A stretch of DNA of 64,000 nucleotides from NCBI GenBank assembly GCA_038030265.1, contig CM075941.1, positions 54,351,952 through 54,415,951 on the forward strand. Direction: 5' to 3'. Under the pieces are notes generated by a model. The model saw nothing but the letters and a program-made list of their open reading frames with translations, ran no database searches and was not told the origin of the DNA. The position numbers and the translations under genes are program-made. Shown here in pieces: positions 1 to 13,800 of this stretch; position 1 is the stretch's first letter; every line of letters starts with the position of its first letter. Origin of the DNA: Corythucha ciliata. Taxonomy: Eukaryota > Arthropoda > Insecta > Hemiptera > Tingidae.

Positions 1-576
1 CCGCCATATGAGCTCAAACGAGGTGTTGCAAAATATTCACGACCGCCAAAACGCTTGGAGTGTTGTCACTCTTATTACGTGTTTTTGTGTACCACGGAAA
101 CTTCGTACACCTTGGTTATGTTGTGATTATTTGAGACCGGATTTTGCGTCAGTTGACATAGTGATATAGTGTAGAAAAGAACATCCACCGAAACTTTTTA
201 TGATATTCCCGGTTTTACTCAATTTGAGGGCGTTCAAGTGGGGAGGCACCCGATCTTCCGCTCCTGGAGTGTAATAAGGATCACCACATGCCTGGCTGGA
301 TATTTGACGTTATTTCGTTTTTTTACGTTGAAATGGAACTATTGACGCCTAATTGTGGAATAATAATAATAATAATATATTTTTGCTTTTAACACGGTAT
401 TTGGCCGTGAATCAGCAACTTCAGTATACATCATATTTCAAGTCAACGGATAGAATAAAATTCATCAAGGCTATACAAGGCAAGACCAACAATGTAGCGC
501 TTGGTCAGAGTCAAATTTACTTGCCCATCGCTCCGGACAAGATGACGCGGCAAGAGGTTGTATAACCTCAGACCTG
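1..576. other. Intergenic stretch, no gene recognised
   Basis: No convincing coding exon is seen on either strand. There is a short ATAATA run at 358-376. A phrase at 262-286 (GTGTAATAAGGATCACCAC) recurs in similar form near 1570-1590, so part of this stretch is probably interspersed repeat. Confidence 0.4.
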
Positions 577-1400
577 TTATTGAGGTGAGGGGTCGAGGTC
601 ACTTTTGTGGAGGCGGCGGAAGTCTAGGATGAGATCGTTAGTCCCTCGAGTCTCATAAAGATGTCTTGGGCGTTCGGGCTTGAATTGCTCGATGTGTCGA
701 GAGATGAACTTAGTACACTGGTGAATATACTCCCCGAACAACGCGTTGATTTTGGTATCTTTGAAAGCTTGTCTGCACGAGTCCCTATACCTCAGATCAA
801 GCAGAGCTCTAATTGCTCGTTTCTGGAGCTTAAATATTTTTTTGGCGCTCGGAGCGTTACCCCAGGAGGTCAATCCATAAGAGAGAACCGAATGAAATAA
901 GGCAAAGTACACCATTCGTCTCACGTCAAAAGACACGACTGCCCTAAGCCTGGATAGGAGGTAGACCACCCTTGTGAGCCTTTTCTCAAGGTCACTGACG
1001 TGCGGCGCAAAAGTCATCCTAGAGTCAAGGGTGACTCCTAAGAATTTTAGTCATGGAATTGAGGTATGGAAGATGACGCAACGTAAAGACAACCTCGACA
1101 GTTTTTTCCTCATTGAGTTTGAGACCATTTCTCTCGAACGATTCCTTGGCCGACAAGACGTCCGATGCGGTATGTGACTTAGCGACACTAAGGTCCCTGT
1201 GATTATTCACAATCGACGTGTCGTCCGCGTATAGTAGAAGATCACCGTAGTTTATGGCCATACTCAGGTCATTAATGAGAATTAGAAAAACAGAGTGGGT
1301 CCGAGGATAGAACCCTGAGGAACGTAGAACCCTGGAAGTAAGCCAAATCGCTGATGTAAAGGAACTGTGATCCAGAAAACAAACTAGACCTAGTTAGTCA
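577..1400 (-). pseudogene. Decayed non-LTR retrotransposon reverse transcriptase fragment
   Basis: Read on the minus strand, three frame-broken pieces in order resemble the middle and C-terminal parts of a LINE (Jockey/CR1-like) reverse transcriptase. First is a block with PQGSILGPTLF near 1290-1340. Next is a block with the catalytic YADDT motif near 1200-1235, followed by NGLKLNEEKT. Last comes a 146-residue open frame (577-1017) beginning near FAPHVSDLEKRL, the thumb-like region after the catalytic core. Two frameshifts separate the blocks, one near 1285 and one near 1040. The endonuclease domain and the N-terminal half of the RT are missing, as in a 5'-truncated dead copy. The exact clade is not certain. 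Confidence 0.8.
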
Positions 1401-3981
1401 GCTTTTCCAAGTTTATATTCCGTTTTTGTAATAATAACTTCGTTTTTCAACGATATTTTGTTTTTTGGATTTTTTAAACTCCAACTAATGATCCCTAGTA
1501 GAAAGCAGAGGTTTAATAGTGGTTTTTGGTAGAAACCATTGGTGGTGATTCTTATTACCCCACCCGGAGGGTAATAAGGATCAGACCACAAAAATGCTTT
1601 TTTATGGTGTTCATGCAATGATAATTGAAAAGTTGAGGCATGAAACTGGTTCTTTGGCTCAAGACTAAAATGAGAATTCTGTCCCCAAATTCTAAAAAAA
1701 ATTATGCGTGATGGAATTTATCTTAGAAGATGAAAAGTGATCCTAATTACACGATTTTACGGTATTCTACATTATTATTTGTCTTGAAACATCACCCCAA
1801 AATTGAATTAATTTTGCAATCGTTGGAATGATGTAACCTAAGGGTGTTGGTGTAAAAGGCTGGGGGGGGGGGTCATCGGCATTACCCCCTCTAGGATTCA
1901 GACCTGGATCCGCCCCTGGGTCAGATGTCAGCCGCAGGTGGAGAGCCGGTTAACCAACAAAAATGCTGTCAAAAAAGCTCGCAGATATCCTGATACAGGT
2001 TGGGTTTCGCGAAAAAGTGCCAAAAACCACAAAAAGTTCAAAAATGTCGCAGTTTTTATATAATTTAAAAGTGATCCCGAAGTTTTTCGAGGCCAACACT
2101 TTTGTACACGTTATACCTACACCACACGTGGATATCGTTTTGCGTATTTATACTTACTTTTTTCCAGTCCACATCTCAGATGAGAAGGACAGGGCCTCCT
2201 GCTCCTCTATCACCGCACCTCGCCCAGAAGGCAGCGCACAAGCGCCCTGAGGTCCTTTTTGCATTTCATCGAATCACTCACTATACACTTCGAGTAAAAC
2301 GTTATCCACGTATTATTTCAATCCCAGATCACCCCCAGGTGAGTTCGAAAATATCCACATCTGATTCAATCCCAGATCCCACCCTGAGTTTCAAAATATT
2401 CATATCCGATTTAATCCCAGACCCTCCCCCTCCCCCTGAGTAAAATATCTTTTGTGGTGGGGGAATAACCAATTTTCTGAAGCGCTGTATCTATAAAGAA
2501 CTGATGATCCGAAAAATTCCGTTCGGATCACAACTTGGAGGAAATTTTGTGTGGTCTCAATATGCACACAGTGAGTTTTCACGTCAGTCGCACTCGTAAG
2601 AATTTCTGAATGAAAATGTGAAAAAAATACTAGAATTTAGCCGTTTTTCACCGATATCTGAAAACGCAACACTAAATTTTGTTGGATAACTTCAGATTCG
2701 GATTCAGCACCCCCAAAAAACTTAAAAATCAAATGTAAACCTGAGGTTTCCATTTTTTTCCATGTCCTACTACCATTTGACTGTATTACTTGTTATTTGT
2801 AAACAAAAAATTTCTCAAATGCTTCACAACTAAACATTGACGTCATTTCCCCTCACACCATCCATCCCCTCTTGAAGAACTTTGAAATTTATTTAAAAAT
2901 CACCAGACGCACCGGGCTGCAACTACCGTTGAATTCCTTCTCCCCATGTGTCAATTCATTGGAATACTTTTCTCCCAAATCGGACATTCATGCAAGTTCC
3001 CCATTGTCAGTTTGTGGGTTCAACTTTGCAGTTCCTTGCGTTAACGTTGGTCTTATAGAGCGTCAGAGGCTCAACTAGTCAGTTTTTGGGCGTAAACCTG
3101 ATTATAGAACCACATTTATGGGGAGAGTTGGGTGAAACTTACGTTAAATACGCAAACCAATCAGGTTCAAGTGGCTTAAGTCCCAGTTTTCCGCTTGAAT
3201 GGTTAGATTCTTGAGCTTTTCCCACAAATTGTCATATTCTCAAGGACTTTGCAGTTTTAGGGCCTCACTATCAATCTGTTGGGAAAAGTGCCTGAGGTAG
3301 TCACCAAAAGCGCCGAATTTAATGAGCCTGGGGTGCTACAGCTCAATTTAAGGGCTAAAATAGTTCTAAATCCCTTCTAACAGTCACACGGTACGCTAAT
3401 TAGGAAGTCTATTAGTAAAGAACATTTATTTTACAAAATTAAACAAAAAATGTATCACAAAAAACAATCAGAAGAAAGGGAAATTGACTCCATTGTTTTC
3501 ATTTTTGACAAAAGAAAGTATTTTCCGCTGTTTTTTCGATCTTTTTAGTTTTGAGAGTTCCCATCGAAACGTAAAAACAATCAATTCATGGGGTTTTTTT
3601 CCTGGAATTCGATTTAGAAAAATTAGAAAATCATAAGGCTTTTGTTTTTCCGGTGAGTCCGTGGTACGCTTTGTTTCTGACTAAATATTCCACGTTTTCG
3701 GTCACGGTAGAACCAATCACACCCCCCTTCTTCAAGACACGATTGAAATTAAAATTGTTTTAAGTCTTAATTTTTTTTCAAATAAAAAATAATAGTAAAC
3801 CTAAAAAAAGAAATATCTGAGTTTGAACTTCGAAATGAGACATAAGTGGTGGAAACAAAAGAGTGGACAGTGAAGAGGAGAGGAAGAAAATTAAAGAGGC
3901 CCGTTCAACGTCCATCGTCTTCAAAGTTGTAGTGAGGTTTCCACGAGGAGGAGGTGGTGTTTTAGGAGTGGGTCGACGCGG
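1401..3981. other. Intergenic region downstream of CNOT2, with an interspersed repeat
   Basis: No recognisable gene. Positions about 2004-2140 are homologous to the reverse complement of about 19330-19500 (shared run GTGCCAAAAA, then ATGTCGCAGTTTTT and GTGATCCCGA), so this is one copy of an interspersed repeat. The stretch just above 3900 presumably holds the CNOT2 3' UTR, but no clear polyadenylation signal was assigned. Confidence 0.4.
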
Positions 3982-6900
3982 TCATACGACGGCGTGATAC
4001 GTGGCCGGTATGTTCGGTTGATTCTCCAGTTTACTGTAGTCCAAATAGAACTCTTTGGCCACTTTCCTCCAGTTCTGAGCGTCGAAGAAAAAGTAGGTGC
4101 CTCTTTCGTACGTGGACGTTTTTTCGACGACCGAGCAACCGGGTGCTTGCGTTATCCACACTTTTTCTTCTATGTGGTACCGCCACTCTCTACTGTACCT
4201 GTGAACGGTTAACGTGAAACATTAGTGAAAGGATGACGATAATAAGGTGTGGGGGACAAGAGCTTACAGTTCTGCCGCCGCTACTAGTTGCAGAAGGTCG
4301 CCCGAGTTCGTGTAATACATGAAGAACAGAAGATCTTCTTTGTACCTTGTCAGTTTAAGCGTAGCCAGTTTATCCCTAAACACATCCAGATATTTCAAAA
4401 AGACTCAAAAACATTTAGCTCAAGCTCTCTAACCTGATATTATGGTTAATGATGTATTCGGGCGGTACATTGTAGTCGATGTCCTGCGCCCGACACGGCG
4501 TTTCCGCCCATGGACCAGCGAATGTAGGGTAAAGGTTGTCCGGAGAGTTTAAATTCAGTCCGAGGGCCGTCAGGTCTTGACCGAGCGCAAGCGAGACGAG
4601 ATTCGGATCCGTTTCCGCAGCTCGAATAAACGTCAGTAGCCCCACCATGCCAAATTGATCCTTGACCATGCTATTCGGGATGTTCGTGACTTTACCTGAT
4701 GCGGGGAAGGGAGAATTGAGTTAAGTTTTGGGAATAGAGGAAAATGTAAGATGACTCACCATCGGGTGATGTTTGGATGCCTTTCTTGACTGCTTGTTTC
4801 GAGGAGGCTGACTCGTGCGACAGCACCGATCGCGAAGAACCAACGGCGCCGATGTTATTCGTCGTATTCGAGTCACCGCCTACTGTACTCCCCCGGTCGT
4901 CGCCTGACAGTGACGAGAGCTTGTCAATGCCCGACCCGACTGGTCCTGGCGCTCCCCCGCCACTGTTTATTACAGTCGCTCCTCCGCTCGAACTCGAATT
5001 TCCACCGATGGACACCACCCCGCTGGAAGAAACACCACCACTTCCACTGCCACTTTCACTCGACCCACTACCGACGACTCCCACTGCACCCGCGCTATTC
5101 GTCGAACTCCCATCGGAACTCGTTCCAGGCAACGCTGGGAAATCCTCTGACGACATAGTGAACTCGCTCGATTCTGACATGGGCTGTTTAACCATCCCCA
5201 CTGTAAACACAAATTAAAATACCTCGTGACACTCCCTCTTTCCATTCAAACAACTACTTACTCCATCTCATTTCACTTCTCACACACACACCGTAAGGCT
5301 GTTTGCCCGCGGGAAGCGTGCCACTCTGCGGTAGTGAATCATTCTGACCACCTCGGTTGGTCAATGATGGAAATTCTGACATGTCCAGTAGGGGCGGCGT
5401 GGACGAGTCACCGGTTCCCGCGCCACCCGACCCACTGGCGCTGAACACAGAATGGAAATTGGCGCCGAGGCCTTGCGAGCCGCCGTAATTGCGTGACTGC
5501 GCCGACGCCATACCAAAATTCGCCATCGAACCCATGGAGCTTGAACTCCTAGTTTGGTGGGATTTTTTTTGAAGGGGCGGGGGGGATTCCAATGAACGGT
5601 CATGGGGATAAAACCAGGAGTACGGTTATTGTAGGAGGTAGTATGAAATGGAGAGTAGAGGAAGACAAGGGAAAGAACAAAAACCTTGAGCGTCACGCTA
5701 TTCGTTACAATTCACCAAAATTCATTAACGACAGCCTGAACACAACGACGCAACGCTACTATCTCCCTCACCAACCGAATGGATCACTCGAAGCAAAATG
5801 GTTGTTCTATCAACTTGAATTGTTCTAGAGCTAAAAAAATTCGTAAAATTGCCATTTCTGGGACTACTTAGTTAGTTTCAGAAAGTGAAATGACAGTTCT
5901 GGGGATATAAGGCCCATAGCAATGCAAAGCGGGCCACGTATATGACCAGGCCACGTATATGACCAGCCCACTATAAAACGTTTCGGGTCAAATTGGTGGT
6001 AAAATAAGGCCGAAAGCGCTAAGGAGGTCCTCCAGCCTACTTAAGATGCAGGGGGCAACGCGCTTGAAGGGACAAAGCGGTGGACCATCTGCGCCGGACG
6101 GCAAAAAGCTCATCCGGGGGGGGGGGGGGTTGTTCACACTGTGAATGGGCATTAGCTTATTATAACTGGGGAAATCCCTTGTCCAAGAGATGGGTTGTAA
6201 CGCGGTCCGAAAAAGACCCATACCCCAATTCGGCGATTTCATAATTCCGGTGGCTCTACTATAGAGGATCTCTGGACAACTAAAGTCTGTGGGTACCTTC
6301 CCTTTTGTTCCTATGTGTTCCTACTGGTTTGTGCAATAAAATGACGTTTCTGGGGAAGATCTGCTGGTGAACTAGGAATTTTTAATTATAGAATGTATTT
6401 CTAGACCTTATTTATAATTTTTAATGAATGTGAAAGATGGCACGGTCGTCCAGCCATTTAGCCATGTGCTGCGTCACCCCCCCTTCCCATCACAAATTCC
6501 CCCCCCCCCCAAATCCCATTTTTGAATTGAAATTCAACGCATCAAATACTTTTAAGCGTTCAAAGACAATAAAAAATAAATACGTGGCTTCAATCTAATG
6601 GAAAGCTACCCACAAAATCTGGTTTGCCAAATGGTCAACTGCAGCGCTGTCTGAATTGTGACTAAAGCCCCGTTCACACGATGCAATGTTTGAAGTTATA
6701 CTGCATGCTGGTTTTTTAAAAAACATCCGGTCACTGCCAAGGAACATAGTCAGTAAAACTTTAATACCACTTTAACCCATCCAAAAAAAAAAAATGTATC
6801 CACAAGAAATGTGTGCTATTGTTGAGCCCTTTTGCACTATCCTTGAAATGTTTGAGCCTAATTTCAAATACTGTCACAATTGGACCCACTAGTATCAGTT

Positions 6901-9099
6901 GAACGAATCGAAAACACAAAGGCGCAGGAGTTTTGTGCTATTCTTGTTTGTTTTTTAAGTCACCCTTTACAAATTTTGAGCCAGCAATGTAGAAAAAATC
7001 CAAATCACTCCAAAAAAAGTATTTTGGGAAATTTTTGGTTGCGCTCAACATTTTTGAAGGATGGCTCAAGAATAGCGCGATATTTCTGTGCCTTTCTGTT
7101 TTCGATTTGGCGAAGTGCTGCGAGAGGGTCTAGTTCTAATTTTGAGTCATTCTGGCTGTCTTCTAAATTTTTAAAGGACAAAAAGGCTTAAAAATAACAC
7201 AAAATTCCCATAATCCTATGGATTCGTATGTTTAATCGGTGCTACTACTGCTTTACTGGCCTCAAAAGGAACCCCCCCCCCCTTGAACATCCTTTAAAAC
7301 AATGGAAAATTTCACTCGCCTGGGTGACGAGGGTAATCACAGTAATCCATGGTCTGACCACCCACTGGTATGATCCCAAAAACTTGGCAGATGAAGCCTT
7401 TTGAGGTTCGAGGCCTTGTGGTTGGAACCTTTGTAGTTAGTCTTTCGTGGTTAGAGGTTTCGTAGTTGCAGTGTAGAGTTTTTTATGGTTAGAGCTTTCT
7501 GTGCTTTTTGGTCACCGGAGGTTTTTGTGGTCAGAGATTTTATAGTCAGAGCTTATTGGGTTTCAAGTCTTCAGTGATTTGTTTATTGGGGTCAGATATT
7601 TTTGTGAGAACTTGGTATCGTTAGACCTTCGCCATTGCCTCGATGCTACCGTCCTTTTGACAATAGCAGCGTTCTACCCTCTCAAAGCCCCAACCTCATG
7701 GCATGAACCACAATAACATCCGACCACAATAAACTCCAACCGCTGGTTACAAGGAGAATTGATGGTATTCCGAGGCTTTACGGCTCTAAAAGCACTGGCT
7801 CAAACAGCCTAAAGGAGTAACAAGGAGTGTACTAGAAGTAAGATGCTGTCACACATCTCCTCAAATTAGGGCCCGGAATCTCTGGATTTTCGGTAGAAAA
7901 ACGCGTAAATTCGTCACATAATGGGTCAAAACTGTGAAACCTATCAATTACACAACCATTTTAATGTGCAGGCCTCAGAATGCACTCTCAGCCCCTCCTC
8001 CGATCAACGGTCGAGACGACACAACCAGTCCCTCCTCGTTCGTCGTCTCACGACCTCGTTATTGTTGTGAGAGGGTAGAAGAGATCAGTTCTGATTGACT
8101 GTACAACCACAAACGAGTGTGGTCACTCTTTTCTTTTTCGTAAAACTGACTGGGGACCCAGCTTTGATGCGAAAGTCGCCGCTTCTGGTCAGAATGTACA
8201 GGACATCACACTTCCTTTTCGGACCGTTTAAACACTAATCAACAAAAATTAACAATTTAATTACCGAATACGCCGTTCAATCCAATTGAAATAAACACCA
8301 CTTCTCCGAGAACGACTTCGTTGAAAACTGGGTCAAAAACATGCAACGAATTTTGATTTTGGTATCTTCCGGGTCCAGAAGGTTATAGAAACCTATGCGA
8401 AGGGAAAATTTCATGATAAAACCCCGAAGAACGAGGTAAAATTTGATTTTATCCGAATTCTATTGCTCATTGTTAGTGTGAAGAGTGTGCGATGCGGATT
8501 TTAATGTGAAATTTGAGTGTTAATGAGTAGAAATGTCGAGCTCATAGTAATCGCGTTCAAGGACAGTTTGAGCGAGTGTCATTCGGTTTGTTTTGAAGGC
8601 GAAGGAGCAGGGCGAGAGATGTCACCTTCAACGAGGTAATGAAGCGTGTCTAATTTCATCTTGTTTTGGATAAAACGAGGTCTTAGAAAAGAGGGTAGCT
8701 CACATCGTGTTCGATACGTCGTTAATTAATTAAAAAGATGAACTTTGAGAAAAAAACACAAAAAACGGGAACTCACCAGTCTGACAGTACCGAACTGAGT
8801 CCAACTTGCCGCCTCTCGGGGAACCCACCACGGTGACCGAACAGCGCTCGATTTCCCATCAGACCCCGATTGGGCGACAGTTGTTGCGGGACGAATGACG
8901 ACGAGCTCGTCGAGCCGCCGCCACTTCCAACTGAACCACTGCCGCCTCCGCTGTTACCGCCACCGCCGCCTCCTCCACTTGGAAATATTCCGGACGTTGG
9001 CGTGACATGGCCGGACAGTGAGCTTGAGCCGAATCCACCTCGGCTCAGTCCTTGATTACTAAGACTTCTGGGGGGTTGTTGAAAGTTGAGATTTGCCAT
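3982..9099 (-). CDS. CNOT2: CCR4-NOT transcription complex subunit 2
   Basis: Six coding exons on the minus strand: 8777-9099, 5292-5548, 4760-5200, 4434-4695, 4268-4375 and 3982-4198. All junctions have GT/AG ends and compatible phases. The product is 535 residues, close to the roughly 540 of animal CNOT2. The N-terminal half is Gly/Ser-rich and disordered. The middle has the conserved short segments DMSEFPSLTNR and SSEDFPALPG. The C-terminal NOT box (about residues 340-535) contains DQFGMVGLLTFIRAAETDP, LGLNLNSPDNLYPTF, the RYKEDLLFFMYY block and YERGTYFFFDAQNWRKVAKE. By family knowledge it binds CNOT1 and CNOT3 in the cytoplasmic deadenylase complex that shortens mRNA poly(A) tails. An acceptor (CTTACAG) about 20 bp before the chosen ATG shows that a 5' UTR exon lies upstream. 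The 3.2-kb intron 1 is repeat-rich. The gene is divergent from V-ATPase E. Confidence 0.95.
5549..8776 (-). other. Long CNOT2 intron 1 with degenerate repeats
   Basis: This intron (GTGAGT donor at 8776, CTAG acceptor at 5549) holds no gene that could be recognised. It has a 17-bp tandem duplication at 5935-5968 (GGCCACGTATATGACCA twice). Around 7400-7570 lies a degenerate array built on a phrase like GTGGTTAGAGCTTT; its complement recurs at 31650-31860 and 63110-63245. Several long C or G runs (6118, 6500, 7270) are present. Confidence 0.5.
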
Positions 9100-9826
9100 A
9101 ACACATGCAAGCAACCTGTAAGGACAGAGATCAAAGCTTTTAATTCGACGGAATTTCTCCCTGAACAAATTGATTAGCCCCATCCTAGTTTCTACAAACA
9201 GCGACTTTCGATCTTTTGTTGTTTTTTTGACCACTCACAACACCCCCTCATCAATCCTCCTTAACGTTCGCACTCTCTTCCGCACTGAAGGCCAAACCCA
9301 ACACCGAACTCAAGCCATACACGATACATAATTATATACAACTAATTAACGTACTTTAATTAATCGCGATAATACTAAATTTTAAGTTTTTCTCCTGCTC
9401 GAACGATAGTACAACAGGACAGCTGCCATATTTAACTCGAAGTCGAAATTTTCCTCCCCGTACACCCTCCGACCAGCCCCTCCAATTGGCGATATCCCAT
9501 TGTAAACACTCTAAATAAATTTAGACTTAAAATTTTCCGGCTATTTCAGTGATGAACGATTTGATCAGACAGAAAATTAAGAACCACGGGGAAATTTTAA
9601 TGTAATAAATGTTCAAACGCCCTCTAAATCCAACCAAGGGTTATCGAGCGACCAGCTGTACCGTGCAAGGACACCTTCCAATAAAAGTGGGCTGGGCACT
9701 GTTCTGATTTCTTCCTTCGGGTTTAGGCACTCAGTGGATTGGATTTCGCTGTCTTCACCCCAAATTTCTTCCTTTAAGTTCAATTTACAAGTTTTGTTCC
9801 GTGTGCGGTGAAATAAATCAGCGAAA
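9100..9826. promoter_or_regulatory. Divergent promoter region between CNOT2 and V-ATPase E
   Basis: The start codons of CNOT2 (minus, 9099) and V-ATPase E (plus, 9827) are 727 bp apart and point away from each other. A splice acceptor at about 9118-9125 marks the end of a CNOT2 5' UTR intron, so its first exon lies inside this interval. A shared bidirectional promoter is inferred from geometry only. No TATA box or named motif was assigned. Confidence 0.4.
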
Positions 9827-10856
9827 ATGGCTTTGAGCGACGCCGATGTACAGAAACAGGTAAGTTGACTTAAGTCACTCTTGTCGTTGTGCCCTGGTTG
9901 ATCCTAGTTATAGGCATCTTTCAAATTTGACGAAACAGGGCACTCAGAATGCTCAATTTTGACCTTTTAAACGCAATCAAATCACAAATTTGAACGATGT
10001 AGTAGTAACTTTTAAAGACGCCACGCCCACTTTTTCCTTCACATTCACGATGCTGTTTTTTCGTTTCAGATCAAGCATATGATGGCTTTCATAGATCAGG
10101 AGGCCAATGAAAAGGCCGAAGAGATCGATGCCAAAGCCGAGGAGGAGTTCAACATCGAGAAGGGTCGTTTGGTGCAAAATCAACGTCTCAAGATTATGGA
10201 ATATTATGAGAGGAAGGAGAAGCAAGTCGAGCTGCAGAAGAAGATGTAGGTTTCTGGGGTGGCTTCTTAAAGAAATATTTGAATTCAAGCCGGACTTCCT
10301 CCTGTTTAGTCAATCGTCGAACATGTTGAATCAGGCGAGGTTGAAAGCCTTGAAGGTCCGGGAGGATCACGTGAGAAATGTACTGGACGATGCTCGTCGT
10401 CGTCTTATCAAATCAGCTCAGAGTGGGGCCCAGTACAGGGACATTCTCATCAAACTGACTCTTCAGGCTCTTTTGCAGGTTGCTGCGATTTTTTGAAAAT
10501 CAAATCCCCCCCCCCCACCGATAAAAAAACTAACATCTTTCGCTCTTATCAAGCTCCTGGAGAAAGAAGTTCTACTCAAAGTCCGGCCCATTGATGTCCC
10601 ACTGATGACCGAACTCATCCCCGAGATAGCGGCCAAATATAAAGAGATGAGTGGTAAATCGATCGAACTTAAAATCGACGCTGACAACCACTTGTCGGCG
10701 GAAAATTGTGGTGGCGTTGAGCTGTCGACGCTGAACGGTCGCCTTAAAATCAGCAACACGCTCGAGTCACGTCTCGACCTAATCGCCCAACAACTCGTAC
10801 CGCAAGTAAGAACGGCTCTTTTCGGTCGTAACCCCAACCGACGTTTCGACGATTAA
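9827..10856 (+). CDS. ATP6V1E1: V-type proton ATPase subunit E
   Basis: Four exons: 9827-9859, 10070-10245, 10310-10478 and 10554-10856. Joined in phase they give 226 residues, exactly the length of the human protein. The start is [11 protein letters not shown]. The N-terminal half is a charged coiled-coil ([19 protein letters not shown]... with many Glu/Lys), which in this family pairs with subunit G in the peripheral stalk. The C-terminal globular half contains [15 protein letters not shown], a [24 protein letters not shown] block and the closing [16 protein letters not shown], all typical of subunit E. It belongs to the cytosolic V1 sector that couples ATP hydrolysis to proton pumping into endomembrane compartments. 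The introns are short (64-210 bp); the third contains a C14 run. Confidence 0.97.
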
Positions 10857-13800
10857 AGAGCTTGCGGGGGCACAGAAACGAATGGCCGATGCCTGTTAAA
10901 AAAAAAAAAACAAACAAACTAAAAATGATTATCTGTACAGAAAAATTCACTCGTTTTCGGATAACATTCCAAAATTTGCCTTTAGCATTTTCGGCAAAAA
11001 ATTCTTAGTGAGTAGCTGGTGTCTGTGGGTAACGTTAACAAAAATTTGTTCTGCTTCGGAAAATGTTACTTATTAGTTAAATGTAAATATCTGTATAGTC
11101 CATTAAAATGGCTTTAACCTCCGAATAATTAACCGAAAGTTTTAATTGGGTACCCAGAGGCTGCCCATCCAATCACTATTACTATTGTCCTTATGAACAA
11201 TTTATGAATGTGGCTCAAAATCGTGAAAATCGCCCATTTAATTCGCCGGTGATTTTTGCAAGAAATGCCAACAACATAGCGGCCTATTTGCCCCATTCAA
11301 CAACCAAGTGCGTTTGGGCCGGGGCTGACTGCGTGCCGCAATTGATCATTGTTGGGCCTGTTATACCAGAAATGAGCTGAGGCCCTAACTACCGGATTCT
11401 TTGACCACAAAACGTTCCAACTACAAAGCTTCTGGCAACAAGAAACCCTACAACCATCAGATATTAAGGACGAGTGATATCGTTCTTCGGGCTCAACCAC
11501 GGATATGTCCAGTACACGAGATTCTGGGGCCACACTCTGTGGCCCACTTATCCACCCCCTTTTACTGCTTTGCTACTTTTGTCTTAAATTTATTGTTGAT
11601 TAAAACCATTTTTAAGAGTTCACTCCTTTAGCCTCGTTTTCCAATTGAAGGCGGCCTGTTGGGGTTTTTGAGACTGGGGAGTGACATACGTTTATCCTTG
11701 CCTTGAGACGAAAACCTGTCGCGAAGCAAAGGCCGCATGCGCGGTTCAGGGCGGTGGATGGTTGAGCACTCTAGTCTAGATCAAGGCGCACCAAGAGCAC
11801 TTTTTTCTGGAACTGAGTAGGACTGCTTACGTCACTCATAGACTAGAAAGTCTGATTGCCTGACCGTCTGATAGGTTTGATAGTTACTTTTCTCTTTCTT
11901 AAACGGTGTAAAGGGCTGTTTTTAGGGGGTAGGGGCCCCGAACCATGGGAGGCCCCCGGCTTGGAATAAAAATAATTACAAAATAACCTCAATGGCGAGA
12001 AAATCCTGGAAATTCGGGTTATTTACAGAGCTAAAATCCGAATAATTTGGTTTTTGAAGAATTCAGCCTCACATAATTGGATTTTCAAACCACGAAAATT
12101 CGTGAAATTGGTTTTGGAGGCGCCAGATCCACAAAAAATTGGCCTTAAAAGATCCAGACATGTGAAAGTGAAATTGGCGTATTTGAGCCAAACACCCGAA
12201 ATGTCTATTTGAAATAGCCAAACAACGAAATTTGGTTGCCAAAGTGGACCAAACTGTGGATTTTAAAAGAAAAGAAATCTGACAAATTGAAGCTTTAAAG
12301 GGCCAAATTCTGGAAATTCGATTTTTAAAGATCTCGCGAAATTGTATTTTCGAATGAGAGAAACCTCGCGAAATTGTCTTTTGAAGAAGACAAAATTACG
12401 ATTTACGAAATTGGCTTATCGGTTAAGGCAAATCCTCGAAATTGATATTTGAAAGACCCAAACCCATTTGAGACGGATCCCAAAAATTACTATTTTTAAG
12501 AGCTAAGTCCAATAAATTCGGTTCTTGAGGGAAGGTACGAAACTTGAGCGTACTTGAGCTTCGGCCCCAGACAGCGACTATTTGTCCCCAGGAACGACGC
12601 CGACATGTCTCAATGGAGGCCACTCTTACTGTGCCTGCAGTCTGCCGCCTCCGCAGTTCGACAATTTTCTACTTTAGACTTTAGATTAAATTGATCGTGT
12701 CCCGGCCATGTTTGTGAACATTCCGCGTCCAGCTCCTTCGTTACAGCCGCTTATTCGGGGACACTTTTTACAGTTACAGAGCCGAGCAGACAGGTAATCT
12801 CATTGCCCGAACTAGCAAAATATTCAGTACATGCAGAAGTGAAAAATACTGTTCGGTTTAATGTACTATTAATTGCAAAAAAAAAGGCCGCAGTTTGACT
12901 GAATCTCTATTTTTTTAATATTTTCCATTTTACTGATAGTCTGTTTTGGGGGCTTTTCGGATCTTTTTGTAGGGTGTGAGTGTCTCGGGGTTGCAGGAAG
13001 GCAAGGAAAAGAAAGGAAGGTCTTCTCCCACTTGCTTTATTTGAACTATCATGACCGCGGTTTCGGCAACGTCATTGTTCTCAGACAATTCATCGAATTA
13101 AACACAACCGGTTTTCGTACTTTCAGGGCACGAATCCGTTATTTTAATCTTCTGCGAGTCGTCAGTTTTTAGCCATTATTAGAGTAAGTGGAGCCAATTT
13201 AGCTGTTTTTAAGACGCCAAGGCCACGTTAGGTGCGCGAATGGTCGATTTAGCCATTTTTAGGGCGGAAATCATGTGAGAGGTGAAGTCTATCATGTATA
13301 AAAAATAAAAAAAATAAAAAAATAAGAATTTTAAAAATTTCATAATTGGGAGTGACATCTATAAAGAGCATTCAGTTCCAATAAAGAGTATTCAGTTCTT
13401 CAAACTGGTGTCCTTCACCAACCTGCTACATTGGTTCATTGCAGTTTTGGCGCAGTCGGTATCGAAGCAATTTGCCTGGCTAACAGCGAAGATTCACCAG
13501 CAATCATCCAGCACCTCAGAGATCAGAGAATGAGTACATCAGAGGATGACTCGCCAAATCCCTTCGCGAATGATTTTTTTTCTCCTAATTTTGTTTCGTT
13601 TATTGGTGAAAATGACACGTTTCCGGAAAATGGGCGATTTGTAGAAAAACAGCAAATTTTGGACAAAATTAGCAAAACATTTACGCAAAAAATTGCTAAA
13701 TTTGTGCAAAAAATGGCTGATTATGAGCCCAATTCCCGGTTGTTTGAGAAATAACTGGTTTAGAGAAAAATTACTGATTTGAGAAAAATTGCAGATTTTG

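Noticed and set aside
4777..5217. Proline-rich open frame on the plus strand
   Set aside because: It is the antisense shadow of the Gly/Ser-rich CNOT2 exon 4760-5200.
13431..13754. 107-residue open frame on the plus strand
   Set aside because: The second half is degenerate repeat (GAAAAATGG-like units) and no homologous motif is visible.
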